Assembly (NCBI RefSeq): GCF_963855985.1
Contig: NC_087111.1
Coordinates: forward strand, 3,787,001 to 3,851,000
Source of the DNA: Ostrinia nubilalis
Taxonomy: Eukaryota > Arthropoda > Insecta > Lepidoptera > Crambidae
Direction of reading: 5' to 3'
DNA length: 64,000 bases
Shown: in pieces, positions 10,328 to 20,695 of the stretch
Layout of the letters: each line of letters starts with the position of its first letter
How positions within the stretch are numbered: position 1 is the stretch's first letter
Translations under genes and position numbers: made by a program
The notes under the pieces: model-generated
What the model was told of the DNA's origin: nothing
The model's input: the letters and a program-made list of their open reading frames with translations, nothing else
Databases searched by the model: none

Positions 10328-10542
10328 ATGACCTAGTGACGATGAAAGTACAGAATTCTTCGACAGACAGATTTTAATCAGCATAAAATATTAATAACTT
10401 AAAACTTAATCTCCATTCAATATTAATTACCATAATCGAATCGATTTTCGATCTACTTTATAATGCAGATCAAACTCATCAAAGCGGTAAATACCTCAAT
10501 CTAAAATGCCACATTAGCACCGATTCTTAAATCGAGTGATAA

Positions 10543-10802
10543 ATATTAATAGCGATCCATAATGAGCAGGGATTTCCTCACGCGGCCCACTGTCCGCTAC
10601 TTTCGCTGGCTGACGTGTGGCGGGCGTAAGTTAGGACATGAAGCGAGCGGACAAATGTCCAACTTAGGACAATAAGTCGCGGCAAAATTAATATTAATAG
10701 CGATCCATAATGAGCAGGGATTTCCTCACGCGGCCCACTGTCCGCTACTTTCGCTGGCTGACGTGTGGCGGGCGTAAGTTAGGACGTGAAGCGAGCGGAC
10801 GA
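10543..10802. repeat. Tandem duplication, ~112-bp match at 148-bp spacing
   Basis: AGCGATCCATAATGAGCAGG starts at 10551 and again at 10699, and the two units match with very few differences to AGCGAGCGGAC. The units are GC-rich (CTGACGTGTGGCGGGCG). Each holds GTCCGCT and AGCGGAC as an internal inverted pair. No coding frame. Confidence 0.85.
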
Positions 10803-10805
10803 ACG

Positions 10806-11173
10806 TTTAACCCTTTTCTTGGCATTGTGCATTTAAAGATACGTTGACCAAAACAAAAATATAGCCGAGAAACCAAAAACTATTTTTAATTGTTTTTTTA
10901 ATATAACATTAGCCCAAATACTACAGATTGTGTTACATAGTATAGAATCGCTACAGGCTGCACAGATTTATCAGTAATATACAAAATGTCAGACCATTGA
11001 CAGGCGTCTACGCACCGGCTGATAATTTTAATTATTTTCGGTGTTTTTTTTAAAGAATATTGGTGATTATTTGTAGTAATATGGATAGTAAATAAAGGTT
11101 TCTTGATGATAGTGCTGTTTTTTCATCCCAAAACTTGTATAATTATTCTTGTACGATGCGGATTGTCCGAATG
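10806..11173. other. No gene seen
   Basis: AT-rich spacer without recognisable features. Confidence 0.45.
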
Positions 11174-11337
11174 TATAGATCGATTCATCCACGAAGACGC
11201 ACCCCACCAATTTTTGGTCGAGGGAAACGCAGGTGCGGGGAGTTTGATCCGAGCAATTTTTTTTAGCGTGTACCTATAACACTCAAACATTAGCGGAAGA
11301 ATGGTGGGGCGCGTCTTCGTGGATGAATTGATCTATA
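11174..11337. mobile_element. Fold-back MITE (ATCCACGAAGACGC family), 164 bp
   Basis: Left TATAGATCGATTCATCCAC and right GTGGATGAATTGATCTATA form terminal inverted repeats of about 30 bp that continue with GAAGACGC and GCGTCTTC. A related copy is at 55249-55450. TA at both tips fits a TA-targeting superfamily. No gene. Confidence 0.8.
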
Positions 11338-11556
11338 GCGGGAGAGTTCTACAAAACCCCATCGGCCAATGGGTAGACGCAAAGCATTTCTCGACGTGGG
11401 TGAGTGTCTTCTAGCATTTCTTCTCAATACCAGTCGATATGTTGTCCCAAAATAGTGGTAGAACAAGCTATATTTGGGACGTGTTATAAGTGCTCTGAAA
11501 TCGGCATACATACAAATAAAGAATTTGAATTACAAATTGGAATTTGGATATTTTTA

Positions 11557-11612
11557 GGAGGCCTTGGCCTATATTACTCAGCAGGCTGGCTAAACGGGTT
11601 GTAGATGTGAGA
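11557..11612 (+). repeat. CTGGCxAGACGGGTTG repeat, diverged
   Basis: GGCCTTGGCCTATATTACTC followed by GCTGGCTAAACGGGTTG resembles 3272-3350 and 52855-52925. Confidence 0.4.
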
Positions 11613-11696
11613 GGAGGCGTTTACAAATTTTGTTTTATGATTAACTGAATTTTAAACCATCACTGACTGATACAGTTAACTTTTTTGTATGAATAA

Positions 11697-11903
11697 CTAG
11701 CTGACCCGGCGAACTTTGTTCCGCCTTAATGGCAATAAATAAGCAGACTTTTTTTTTTAATTTCGAATGGGATAAAAAGTATCCTATGTCCTTCTCCTGG
11801 CTCTAAACTACCTCCCTGACAATTTTCAGCTAAATCGGTTCAGCCGTTCTTGAGTTATAAGTGGAGTAACTAACACGACTTTCTTTTATATATATAGATA
11901 TCT
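11697..11903 (+). repeat. CTAGCTGACCCGGCG dispersed repeat
   Basis: CTAGCTGACCCGGCGAACTT is the standard start of this arthropod family. AATCGGTTCAGCCGTTCTTG is its conserved core. It ends in ATATATATAGATA. It resembles the CCCGCGG family in plan but differs in sequence. Confidence 0.75.
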
Positions 11904-13311
11904 CAAAATGTAATAATGTGGTTCTGAAAGTGACACTAGTTGAGTAAAGGTATTAAAAAAATCACACCTATACATAGAATGTAGAAGGTACTCATACTAT
12001 GAAAATATCCGTGATAGATTCTAAAGGGTGAGAGGATGATAATTTCATTGGCTGAAAAATATTCATAATAGACAGTAATGTATGAAAGATCAATCATAAA
12101 CTTAGTAATTTTGTGAAATAACGTTTTAAAAAACTTTTATGAAGATGAGAAATCTTTATGAAGAAGTCAAATCGTTTATGAGATCTTTTGCATCTCATAC
12201 ACTGCTTGATTATCAAGAACGATAATTGCTTGCAAATTGGAATGCAAATCCAGCTTGTAACTAGTAAATATTAATTTCAGAATCGTGTGCTCCATACAAC
12301 AATTTAAATTTCAATTGAAAAACTTTTCTAGCTTTGCTTTTGTATCTTCATTTCATGCACGTTTAATGATAAAAGTTTAATGAACATTAATTACTAGCTG
12401 CTGCTTTGCAATTAGAATATCTACTGAATGAATATTATTCTATTTTTGTTTACTTATTGGCGAACTTTTAAATCACTTTTTAATGGGTTTTGTATTTAGT
12501 TTTGTATGTATTGTTCTTTCAATATGAGATATAATTATGACAGAAAATTACTGGAAAGTGTTAATTTAAAATAATGTACAAGGAATGCATATTTTTTAGT
12601 GATTTTCGAAAATATGGATGGAAACGGAGTAGTGGATCGGATCCTTCCCTAATCGAACAAGCAAGGTTAAGTTTTTTATTGATTTAAGTTCAAAATGATG
12701 TAGTTAATAAATTACCACTGTCTGATTTAGGATTAAGGAGGATATAATAATATAAAACGGCAGTAGTCGGCAAGCACAGTTCAAGTCCCAACTGAACTGA
12801 AGCAGTCGATCATCTTACATTTATAGCGATTTATAACATTTGCACATAAAATAAAATAGAAAAGGCGAACTTCAAGCCATAATATCATTAACATCTTTGA
12901 GAAAAAACCGGACTTTAATTAATTAAAAACGCCAACTCTTATAAACTAGCCACTGTTTATAGAAACGGCGCACGCGCACGACGCGATGCGCGAATGAATG
13001 CAAATGCCTTGGAAGTGCTTTCTACGCGTCTTCAGTTTCAAGCCGCTCTTGCTTTTAGCGAGGAAGGTGTACTGTTTCACTATTAGTGGGGTTAAGTGCC
13101 AGAGAGTTTAAGAATGTTCTGGTCATAGTCATATTAGAGGTAATGGAAACTCACGCACTTCTCCTCAATGTAATGGAAAGAACTAAGAGTAAAAGGGAGA
13201 TCTGATTGCCTGGAATTTCATTCACAAACAGGAAGGGGTGAATAGACATTAGACATCTTCTGGGCTAGCTCCTTTATAAATTTTCGGACATTATAATCAA
13301 AGGCCAATTGG
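11904..13311. other. Unique-looking spacer with a possible core promoter
   Basis: About 1.4 kb with no repeat I recognise. At 12752-12780 TATAAAACGG is followed some 24 bases later by CACAGTTCAAG, the geometry of an insect TATA and initiator pair. No matching coding frame lies downstream, so this is only a candidate. Confidence 0.35.
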
Positions 13312-13592
13312 GATGATGACTGAGTAATAAAATCGAAATTCTATTTAGTCCGTCAGACAGATAATATAGGACACGTATTTTTTTTTCGTAATCGAATAAT
13401 TACAGTATTATATTGAGTTGAAATGTCGCGAGACGTCACTTTGGAGTAAAAAATCTACATAGGCGTGACGTAACGCGCCATTTCAACTCGATGTAGCAGT
13501 GTTATTGTTTAATTATGAATTAAAATAAAAAATACGAGTATAATATTTTTTAATTATCTGTCTGACGGACGAATAATTGAAATTTTGTCATC
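13312..13592. mobile_element. Fold-back MITE (TCCGTCAGACAGAT family)
   Basis: Inner ends TCCGTCAGACAGATAAT and ATTATCTGTCTGACGGAC are inverted, and weaker complementarity extends outward to about 13312 and 13592. The centre has a second stem, GAGTTGAAATGTCGCG against GCGCCATTTCAACTC, with TGACGT sites. A second copy is at 42270-42512. Confidence 0.8.
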
Positions 13593-14133
13593 TAGCCTAT
13601 TCTAGCTAATTTCTGCCCTGTCAGAAATCGAGTCCTGAGTTTGCCAATAGCCCTACAATCTATTAATTTTAATAAAATTCGTGGCAAGAAGTAGTTGTTA
13701 TAAACCTCAAATCACTCCACTAAGTGAAACTGTATTTTTATTGGGTTAATATTTGATTTAGAGAGACTATCAATCGTAGGTTAGAATTTGTGCTTGAGTT
13801 TTGGAGATTCAGTATAAAGGCCAAGATTCTGAGAATACCTAAAGACTAGTTCAAACCTTGACAATGACTCTTCAAGAAATCCTTGTTCAAACAGACATTA
13901 GAGCGACAAACTTGACACACATTCCGTGTAAACTTGAAAGGAATTTCTGTCAATGAAATTCTGTTAGCGTACACGTGTGAATAGATTTTGATGTTGTCAA
14001 GCTTTTAGGCAGAGAGAAAAGGTAAGTCAATAATCTAGAAAATGCTCCTCTAAACATCCGGAATGGTTGGGTCAGGCAAGTTAGAAAATGTGTCAGGGAC
14101 GCTCAAATGTAGTTTTGAACATTTGAGCCGAAT
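13593..14133. other. No gene seen
   Basis: AT-rich spacer. Nothing recognised. Confidence 0.45.
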
Positions 14134-14402
14134 TTTTTTTTTTTAATCTTTGGACAATTTCACACAGCGCCAGCTAGCCCCAAAGTAAGCAACTCAATGC
14201 TTGTGTTATGGGTGCTAGCTTAACGGATATACTACTTATATACTTTTTTTTTTAATTAAATACATACATATTATACATATTTACACCCAGACCCGTCACA
14301 GAAATTAAAATTCATCATTTCAATTTCTGCCCGGCCGGGAATCGAACCCGGGACCTCTCGGCATAGTAGTCCGTTCTGAACCACTACACCAAACGGCCGA
14401 CT
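14134..14402 (-). mobile_element. SINE-B, tRNA-derived, full length
   Basis: The minus strand starts GGCCGTTTGGTGTAGTGG (box A), reaches GGTTCGATTCC (box B), and passes a GGGTCTGGGTGTAAATATG body. It continues through CCGTTAAGCTAGCACCC and TAGCTGGCGCTGTG to an A-rich end (T run at 14136-14148). The head folds roughly like a glycine or glutamate tRNA, but the attached body and tail mark it as a SINE. The RNA would be made by Pol III and moved by a partner LINE. Confidence 0.85.
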
Positions 14403-14455
14403 TTAAAAATCAAATAAGTTTCAAACTTATAGAAGTTTAACGTTATGCTATAGGT

Positions 14456-14685
14456 AACTAGCGACCGCACGCGACTTCGTACGCATGGATCCTGTTTTAC
14501 CCCCTTAGGTGTAGACTTTCGTAAAATCTGTTCTTAGTGAGCATCTACGTTCTAAAAGGAACCCCCATGCAAAATTTGACACTCCTAGCACTTGTAGTTT
14601 CTGAGATTTCGTCATGAGTGAGTCAGTCAGTGACCTTTCGCTTTTATACGAGTAAATACAGAAATGACAAGGATAATTAATGGAG
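14456..14685 (+). repeat. CTAGCGACCGC-CGACTTCGTACGC repeat
   Basis: ACTAGCGACCGCACGCGACT and TTTTACCCCCTTAGG identify a sister family of the CCCGCGG repeat. Other copies are at 36364-36570 (+) and 51960-52150 (-). Confidence 0.75.
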
Positions 14686-14689
14686 AGGG

Positions 14690-15100
14690 AAAACGCACTG
14701 CAAGTGTTATACTCGTATCAATTTCTCATAACTATAGATTAACATTTTGTTACTTTATTTATTTCCAAACTGTTCCGTAACTCTCCTTTATTCATTTGTA
14801 TATTCATCAACTATATTAAGGGTGTTTACAAAGGGCGGTGGTGTTTGCCCTTTTAGTCATTTTCCTTATTTTGAAGGGTCGTGTATTTTTTTAGCAAAGT
14901 GAATGGGATAAACGGACCATTAAATAAGCTGGGTTCTCAGTCTATATTAGTTATCTATGTAGTTTAAAAGTGAAATCTTCCCCTCCCCTAAAACGCTGTG
15001 GGTCAGGGTCTATTATTGAATCTATAATAATACTATATCACCTCTGTAACATTATGGATGCAATAAATACAGAACGATTTTTTTTTCTAATTACTCTTCA
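14690..15100. other. No gene seen
   Basis: No recognisable gene or repeat. Confidence 0.45.
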
Positions 15101-15350
15101 TTCGGCAACATTTGTTAAACATTGTTTATAAACTGTTCATAAACAATGTTTCATAATGTTTCATCATCTCTGTAAACAGTTTATAAACAGTCCATAAACA
15201 TAGGTGATGAAACATTGTTTATGATACATGTTGCCGTGCTTCCCGCTATGAGTTGAGAGCAAGTGTGGACGGCCAAGTTTCAGAAACCTGTGTTTATGGT
15301 AAACTTGTTTCACACTGTCATAAACAGTTTATCAACAAATGTTGCCTAAT
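15101..15350. repeat. Fold-back repeat with nested stems
   Basis: GGCAACATTTGTT at 15104 pairs with AACAAATGTTGCC ending at 15346, and TCATT/AATGA extends the pairing outwards. The interior repeats GTTTATAAACTGT, TTCATAAACAATG and TGATGAAACATTG in both orientations, so several alternative hairpins are possible. No gene. Confidence 0.65.
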
Positions 15351-15369
15351 GAATACATGGCTTAACTCT

Positions 15370-15900
15370 GTCTTGTCTTTGGGCAAATTCAATTTTTATG
15401 AACAGTCGCGCAATGAAAAGGTTCGTCACCTTAGTGTCGGTTTTCGCTTGCACTAGGTACTGTAAGAGTCAAACCTAACATAACAGTGCAAGAAACAGTG
15501 CTGCTAACATTTAAATAAATATGACGTTTGCTAACGAATAAGGTTTTGCTTGTTTATTTTTCTATCCCATCAGTGCAATGCAATGATGACATTGACCAAT
15601 GAAGAATGTTCACTAATTTTGTTTTTTAGCTTTCTGTATTCTCTGTTAAAAATAAAAAATACACGTGCAAGAATTATTTCGATACGTCAATTAGTTTCCA
15701 AGATATTGAATTTTAAAGGTGCGGGCGGCGGCCGGCCCGCCATTTTATGCGCGTGACGTCATAATACAGCGACTGGCTCAAATTTGTATGGGTGGAATCT
15801 TGCAAGCTGAAATTAGACCCACTTCTGGACAACCGATTAAGCTGAAATTTTGCATACACATGTAATTTGGATAACCATGCAATATTATGATGACATGGAG
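15370..15900. other. No gene seen
   Basis: The two frames at 15253-15456 and 15550-15756 have no known domain. A GC-rich island (GGTGCGGGCGGCGGCCGGC) lies near 15718. Confidence 0.4.
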
Positions 15901-16100
15901 CTGATCTGATGATGGAGCTGGAAGGTGGCCATAGGAACTCCATAATAAAACGACTTAACTCTATCGAGTTTGGGCTTGTTCGTTTTGTATTGACGAGTAC
16001 TTCAATTCTATATAGTAATCAGGGTCTGATGATGGAGCTGGAAGGTACTTCGCAATAAAACGACACAATCGCATCAAGTTTGGGTTTGGTTCAATTTTAA
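15901..16100 (+). repeat. Short direct repeat, CTGATGATGGAGCTGGAAGG
   Basis: The 20-mer occurs at about 15906 and 16025, followed in both by an AATAAAACGAC and a CAAGTTTGGG/GAGTTTGGGC block. The spacing is about 119 bp. It looks like a two-unit tandem repeat. Confidence 0.6.
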
Positions 16101-16385
16101 TTTATGTGATGGGTCTAGGTGTTAATATGTATGTATTTACAAAAAAAAATGTATTTAAGTATGTTTATATCCATTGTCTAGTGAGCGGACACTGTGAATG
16201 TACGTCACGCGGGGTCACGTGACTGTCGGCGGGACTCGATATTTAAGCGAACTTTGATTGCCTATAAAATCATAACTACTTGGTATTTTTGAATGAAATA
16301 AAAACAAATGTATTTGTATATGTAAAAGCTTAACTGTAACAAAGGTTTCAAGTGATTTTGCATATCTAGTAACATTCTCAATTGA
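16101..16385 (+). repeat. SINE-B-like body fused to a repeat shared with 63553-63790
   Basis: GGTCTAGGTGTTAATATGTA is close to the SINE-B body. The segment 16149-16385 is the reverse complement of 63553-63790 across ACTGTGAATGTACGTCACGC and GTCACGTGAC. No coding frame is conserved between the copies. Confidence 0.7.
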
Positions 16386-16657
16386 CAATAGTTTTTTTAT
16401 TTAATAGGAATAATAATGGCAGGTTAAACCAACAAGAAGGTTTTAGTTTATCAATCATAATAATCTTCTTGACAAGATAAATCGTCAAACAACTTTGATC
16501 TGAATAATTTTGAACTTTACTGACGAACAGTTAAAGATTATTTTCTCTAACTCGAGATTATTCTGTAACATAGTTTCAAAAGGTAATATGTGCTCGCGAT
16601 TCGTTGAAGGAATCAATTTGAAAACTGACGAACCTTTTCATTCCGTGACTGTACAAC

Positions 16658-16965
16658 GAGCCAGCTCTTGGCCTGCATCATTTTATATGTATGGAAAATG
16701 GTACAGGCCGAAAGTGGAAGCTAACTTCACCTAGAATCCTTAACCAGAGGAACTGGCTATCTTACCTCTAACTGCCTAAACACAACAAATTAACGTTGTT
16801 ATGGCAACAGACATAGGCAATGTGGTGACAGCTAGCTAGACGGACCTAGACCAAGCTCTATCACCAACCAAACAAACCGAGCACAAAATTTTGAACCCAC
16901 TGGGAATCGAACCTTAAACCTCTGGATCTAAGACGTGGTTACACCACTAGACCATTGCCGTGGTG
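16658..16965 (-). mobile_element. SINE-A, near full length, diverged
   Basis: The minus-strand head ATGGTCTAGTGGTGTAACC (box A) and GGTTCGATTCCCAGTGG (box B) are followed by the family body and the terminal CCTCTGGTTAAGG and AGGCCAAGAGC blocks. Compared with 26166-26498 it carries many substitutions, so it is older. Confidence 0.8.
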
Positions 16966-17189
16966 AATTACATTAGGGATACTAAATTAATTACCTACGT
17001 ACAAGAGTAACTAAGATTTACGTCGTATTCAAACGTTACTACGCAAATATATTGCTCGTGACAGCCCTACGATTTCCTAATTACGTTCACGAAAGCCATA
17101 CTATTAAGATAGACTAAGAGACCGTTTACACTTAGGAAATAATAGTGGCGGTAAACTGCGCTTCTAGAAATTGTATGAAAACTAGTAGT

Positions 17190-17268
17190 GGTGCGTGGTG
17201 CTACAGTGGCGCTACAGTGGTGCTACAGTGGTGCTATAGTGGTGCTACAGTGGTACCACAGTGGCGCC
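17190..17268 (+). repeat. 11-bp minisatellite
   Basis: About seven units of GTGGTGCTACA with small variants (GTGGCGCTACA, GTGGTACCACA). It ends in GTGGCGCCACT, which is self-complementary. Confidence 0.8.
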
Positions 17269-17269
17269 A

Positions 17270-17999
17270 CTAAACAGCGCTTCCACACATCTCTAGATAA
17301 AAAAGGCGCCCTAACCAATTATTTCAAAAATTAATTCTTGCTTTGTTCGTTTAAGCCGGATTTCGTCCACTGCACCGGTGGAAAAACGTTTTCCCTAAAG
17401 ATTTCCACAATGCTGCGGCCTTGCACTGCCTGCATCCAGAGGCTTTACGTTTACGAGCCTTTATGGACATACCTAATAATAACAGACACATTCAAAACAA
17501 CAACAAACAAATCGTGTCGTATTAGTAAAATATTTACTGAAGATCTGATAGATGAGTATTAGACGCCTGAGGTGGCTTGTAAAGTCTCACATAGAAGAAG
17601 TTGTCACTAAAGAAAAATCTACTCACAGCACATAAAGATAGAATTGCTTTTGATGTAGATTCTGATTCAACCATTTACACCCACTCGTGCGTGCAAGCAA
17701 CAATGAGGCGTATCACGATGCACGAGTGACTTTTTTGCTAAACCGTATTGTGATAGAGTATCAATAAAATCTTTGAAGGGTCTATCGTTTTATTGTTAGT
17801 TTCAATACAGGAAAAAATGTGATCCAAAGTTTCAGACGTTGCTTTTGAAGCACCATATTTCTGAGAACGATTTTGTTCAAATCAAGACGACTACTTCAGA
17901 CTATAATATTTTATTTGCAAAATGTCACTTTTACAGAACGTCGATGTGACCTCACGGTTCAGTTAACGTGACCGGGTTGTAAGGTGCCATCGTAATAAA
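17270..17999. other. No gene seen
   Basis: The frame 17338-17562 has scattered Cys residues but no domain I recognise. Confidence 0.4.
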
Positions 18000-18091
18000 T
18001 GAAGGCGTTGGATGCAGGCCGCTACAAACCGGTCAATATGGAAATGATTGGAGGAGACCTATGGTCAGTAGTGGACGTCCTGTGGTTGATA
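18000..18091 (+). mobile_element. RTE-clade LINE 3' end fragment
   Basis: GATGCAGGCCGCTACAAACC and AGTAGTGGACGTCCTGTGG match the end of the RTE gene. The (GAT)n tail has been lost. Confidence 0.75.
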
Positions 18092-18289
18092 TTAAATCCG
18101 AAGAAATTGCTAAGATTCGAAGAAGCATTAACTTCTAATTTAGCGTAAAATAAAACAGATATAGGTAAGGTTTACGCGTATACATACCTACTAATGTACG
18201 AGGATACTATTTATAACATTAATCTTGTGCCAAGCAAAGAGAGCCCAAATGTCAAAACTGCATTCCAATATTACAAAATGTATTGGCTC

Positions 18290-19010
18290 TGTGCACGATT
18301 ACAGCGCCAACTAGCGTCCACAACTTTGTGGGCTCTGTCACATTGACATTTAGGTCGTTATTTGTGAAAAAATATCGAAATGAAGAAATAACAAATATTT
18401 TCGACTAATAAATTGTTGTGATACCACGATTTGGGTGGAAAAAAGGTTTTGAAATCATTTTGGTCATTCAAATCAAATGAGGTAAGTCCAAAAAGTGTGT
18501 TTAATTTTGATTGTGTCAGGGTTTGTTTACTTCATTTATAGTTGTATTTTTACAGTAAAACAAAAAGAAAAAGCTACTTTAACGGTTTCATTATATAACA
18601 GTAAATATATTTAAATGTTCCTGTATCGCTAGTAATAAATTAAATATCGTTTTCAGATCGAAATGAGTATTGTTTTGAAGACCGGGTTTGTGAGTGTTAC
18701 AATATCAAATTCCAACCACAAACCGTATTTAAAGGAAAGTTGTTGGTATTGGCTGGACAAGTCCGAGATGTAAAAGAATTAAGAACAAAACAAGGGCAGA
18801 GTTCAATAATTCACGCTCTCATCATAAGGCAAACATCTGTGCACAACAACTACTGTGACTCATTTTTGTACTACCACGTTGTATAGTCTAGTTATTTCCA
18901 AATTGTAAACGGCTATTAAACCAGCCCTATCGAAATACAGTCCACTCTTTTATTTAAGTTCCCAGTAGGACCCTTTTCATGTGATTAATTAATGATAATA
19001 AAATGTATTA
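18290..19010 (+). other. Candidate short spliced transcript
   Basis: An AG|GTAAGT donor at 18480 and a TTTTCAG acceptor ending at 18657 would define a 176-bp intron. Right after the acceptor ATGAGTATTG opens a 36-codon frame (TAA near 18772), and AATAAA lies near 18996. The peptide is not recognised. Splice-like strings occur by chance in AT-rich DNA, so this is a weak proposal for a noncoding or micropeptide RNA. Confidence 0.25.
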
Positions 19011-19492
19011 TGTAGAATCGCTTTGCCATTGACAGATACATCTGATGACAGAGCTTACATTATTTCTACTTTTGACCACCATGAGCGCTGCGATAGATTA
19101 TGTTACCCCCACCTAGTACTTCGCACCCAGCGAATACGTACTACATAAGTGAAAATAATCTACTTATTGTAGAAAAGCTGTGGTGTTTATCCCTTTCAAA
19201 AAGGATTTTTTATGCCTCCCATTTTGCACTGGAGGGAATTTCCCATTAATCTTAGAACTCCGCCTATTTACTGATTTATATTGTTGCGGGTTCTAAAACA
19301 GCTTAGGACAAGCTTTACAAAATCCAGTTGTGAAATTGTGGACACGTCCCAGGTCCTTTACAAAACAACATTTAAAACACGTCACAACAAGCAAATGTTT
19401 TTACATCATCATCATCATTAATTTTGTTACAAAACCAATGAAAAAACACTTCGTTACTAATTTAGCCTTCGGTTGGGTTTTAGCGGTCAAGA
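19011..19492. other. No gene seen
   Basis: AT-rich sequence up to the LTR element. A short (CAT)n stretch lies at 19398-19412. Confidence 0.5.
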
Positions 19493-19497
19493 ATACG

Positions 19498-19784
19498 TGT
19501 ACAACCCTACGATAGCGAGGTGTGCATGGGAAAATGAAAGCTATTTTACAGGCAATAGCATCGTTTATTGAGATTCAAAGCTAAGCTATGTGATGAACCT
19601 AGTTGAACCTAGCTGAACCTGGGTGGGCATACATTTCCAGGGGGTATATAAAGCCAGGAAAAAAACAAATGTTAGCGCGAGCTAAAGGAGCACAGCGCCA
19701 TCTGTTATCCCAAATATAAACTATGTTTTACTTACCCATTGTTCTTGGTGGACTTGCTTTTCACTTGACACTCAAACTTATACA
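19498..19784 (-). repeat. 3' LTR of the BEL/Pao element
   Basis: On the element strand a TATATA box (GGTATATAAAG on the plus strand near 19647) is followed by AATAAA (GTTTATTGAG on the plus strand near 19572), giving the U3-R-U5 order expected for minus-strand transcription. As the downstream LTR it would supply the poly(A) signal. Confidence 0.9.
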
Positions 19785-19800
19785 TACCGCCCACCAAAAA
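19785..19800 (-). promoter_or_regulatory. Polypurine-tract-like primer site
   Basis: On the element strand TTTTTGGTGGGCGGTA directly abuts the TGTATAAG start of the 3' LTR, the place where plus-strand DNA synthesis is primed. It is interrupted by a C and T. A second GGTGGGCGG lies about 118 bp inside, at 19904-19912. Confidence 0.55.
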
Positions 19801-20695
19801 CAATTTACAACATTGTTTTTCCATAAATGTTAAGATTTTGTTCAAAGTTTACTTACAAATTACCCGCCTGACTTTACCTAAATGTTTCCCTAACTTAACT
19901 AATGCCGCCCACCGTGAAAAAATACAATACAATGTTTTGCTTAGATGTAACACCTTAAACTAGAATAACTATACAACCCATGAACATTTTAACCCAGTAT
20001 TACATCCGTACCCGTACCAAAAGATCAAATTAAAAATCTTAAAAAAACAATAATTCCCATACTTGTGAAAAACATAAACTTTACCATAAACAATTACAAT
20101 ACGACCTTCCTTTAAAATATTTACCTACATATAAATACAATTATTTTTCCGTTGACAAAGTTCACAACTTGGAAACCGATACTTTATAAAATTACATTAT
20201 ATGCTCTGAGATTGACAATCCCCGTGATTCCGTCAGCTCATGAATATTTTCAGTGATTTTAATAATTACCCGACGCACTGACCAAATTGCTCCACAAACT
20301 TTGCAATATCTTTTGGGCGTCTACCTACGAGAACTTAAATGAAGAAAATGTACTTACAAAATATAAAAACCAAAGTTGTAAACCAAGCCCGTTCCGCCAA
20401 ACTAAACTACGGAAAGTCGCGATAAAAACCTGTGCAGCGAGATCAATTTTAGTGTCTCCAAAAGAACTGCACGAGTACCCAGCCCGCTACTGTAAGTAAC
20501 CCATATTTATTTATGTCAGCAAGAACTTGTTCATACCTATCTAAACCCGTTAACCTAAAGAATCGAATAGTCTTGCCTGTGATAATATTTTCCTTTTTGT
20601 TACAGATTCCCTTAGCTCCCAGAGATTCACCGATTATCTAAATCATCTTGTTTCCGATCCAAGGTAAGTCCGTCCTTGTCCCTTCGCTATTTCAT
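19801..20695 (-). other. 3' interior of the BEL/Pao element, no enzyme domain
   Basis: This region should hold RNase H and integrase in a complete element but shows neither. On the opposite (plus) strand there is an open frame at 20287-20499, with a GTAAGT donor at its end and a spliceable 56-base exon at 20606-20661. This is described as a finding. Confidence 0.5.

Noticed and set aside
14330..14402. A possible minus-strand tRNA gene
   Set aside because: Pairing of the acceptor stem is poor and a typical lepidopteran SINE body follows directly.
17190..17268. CRISPR-like array
   Set aside because: Units are contiguous 11-mers without spacers, in a eukaryotic genome: an ordinary minisatellite.
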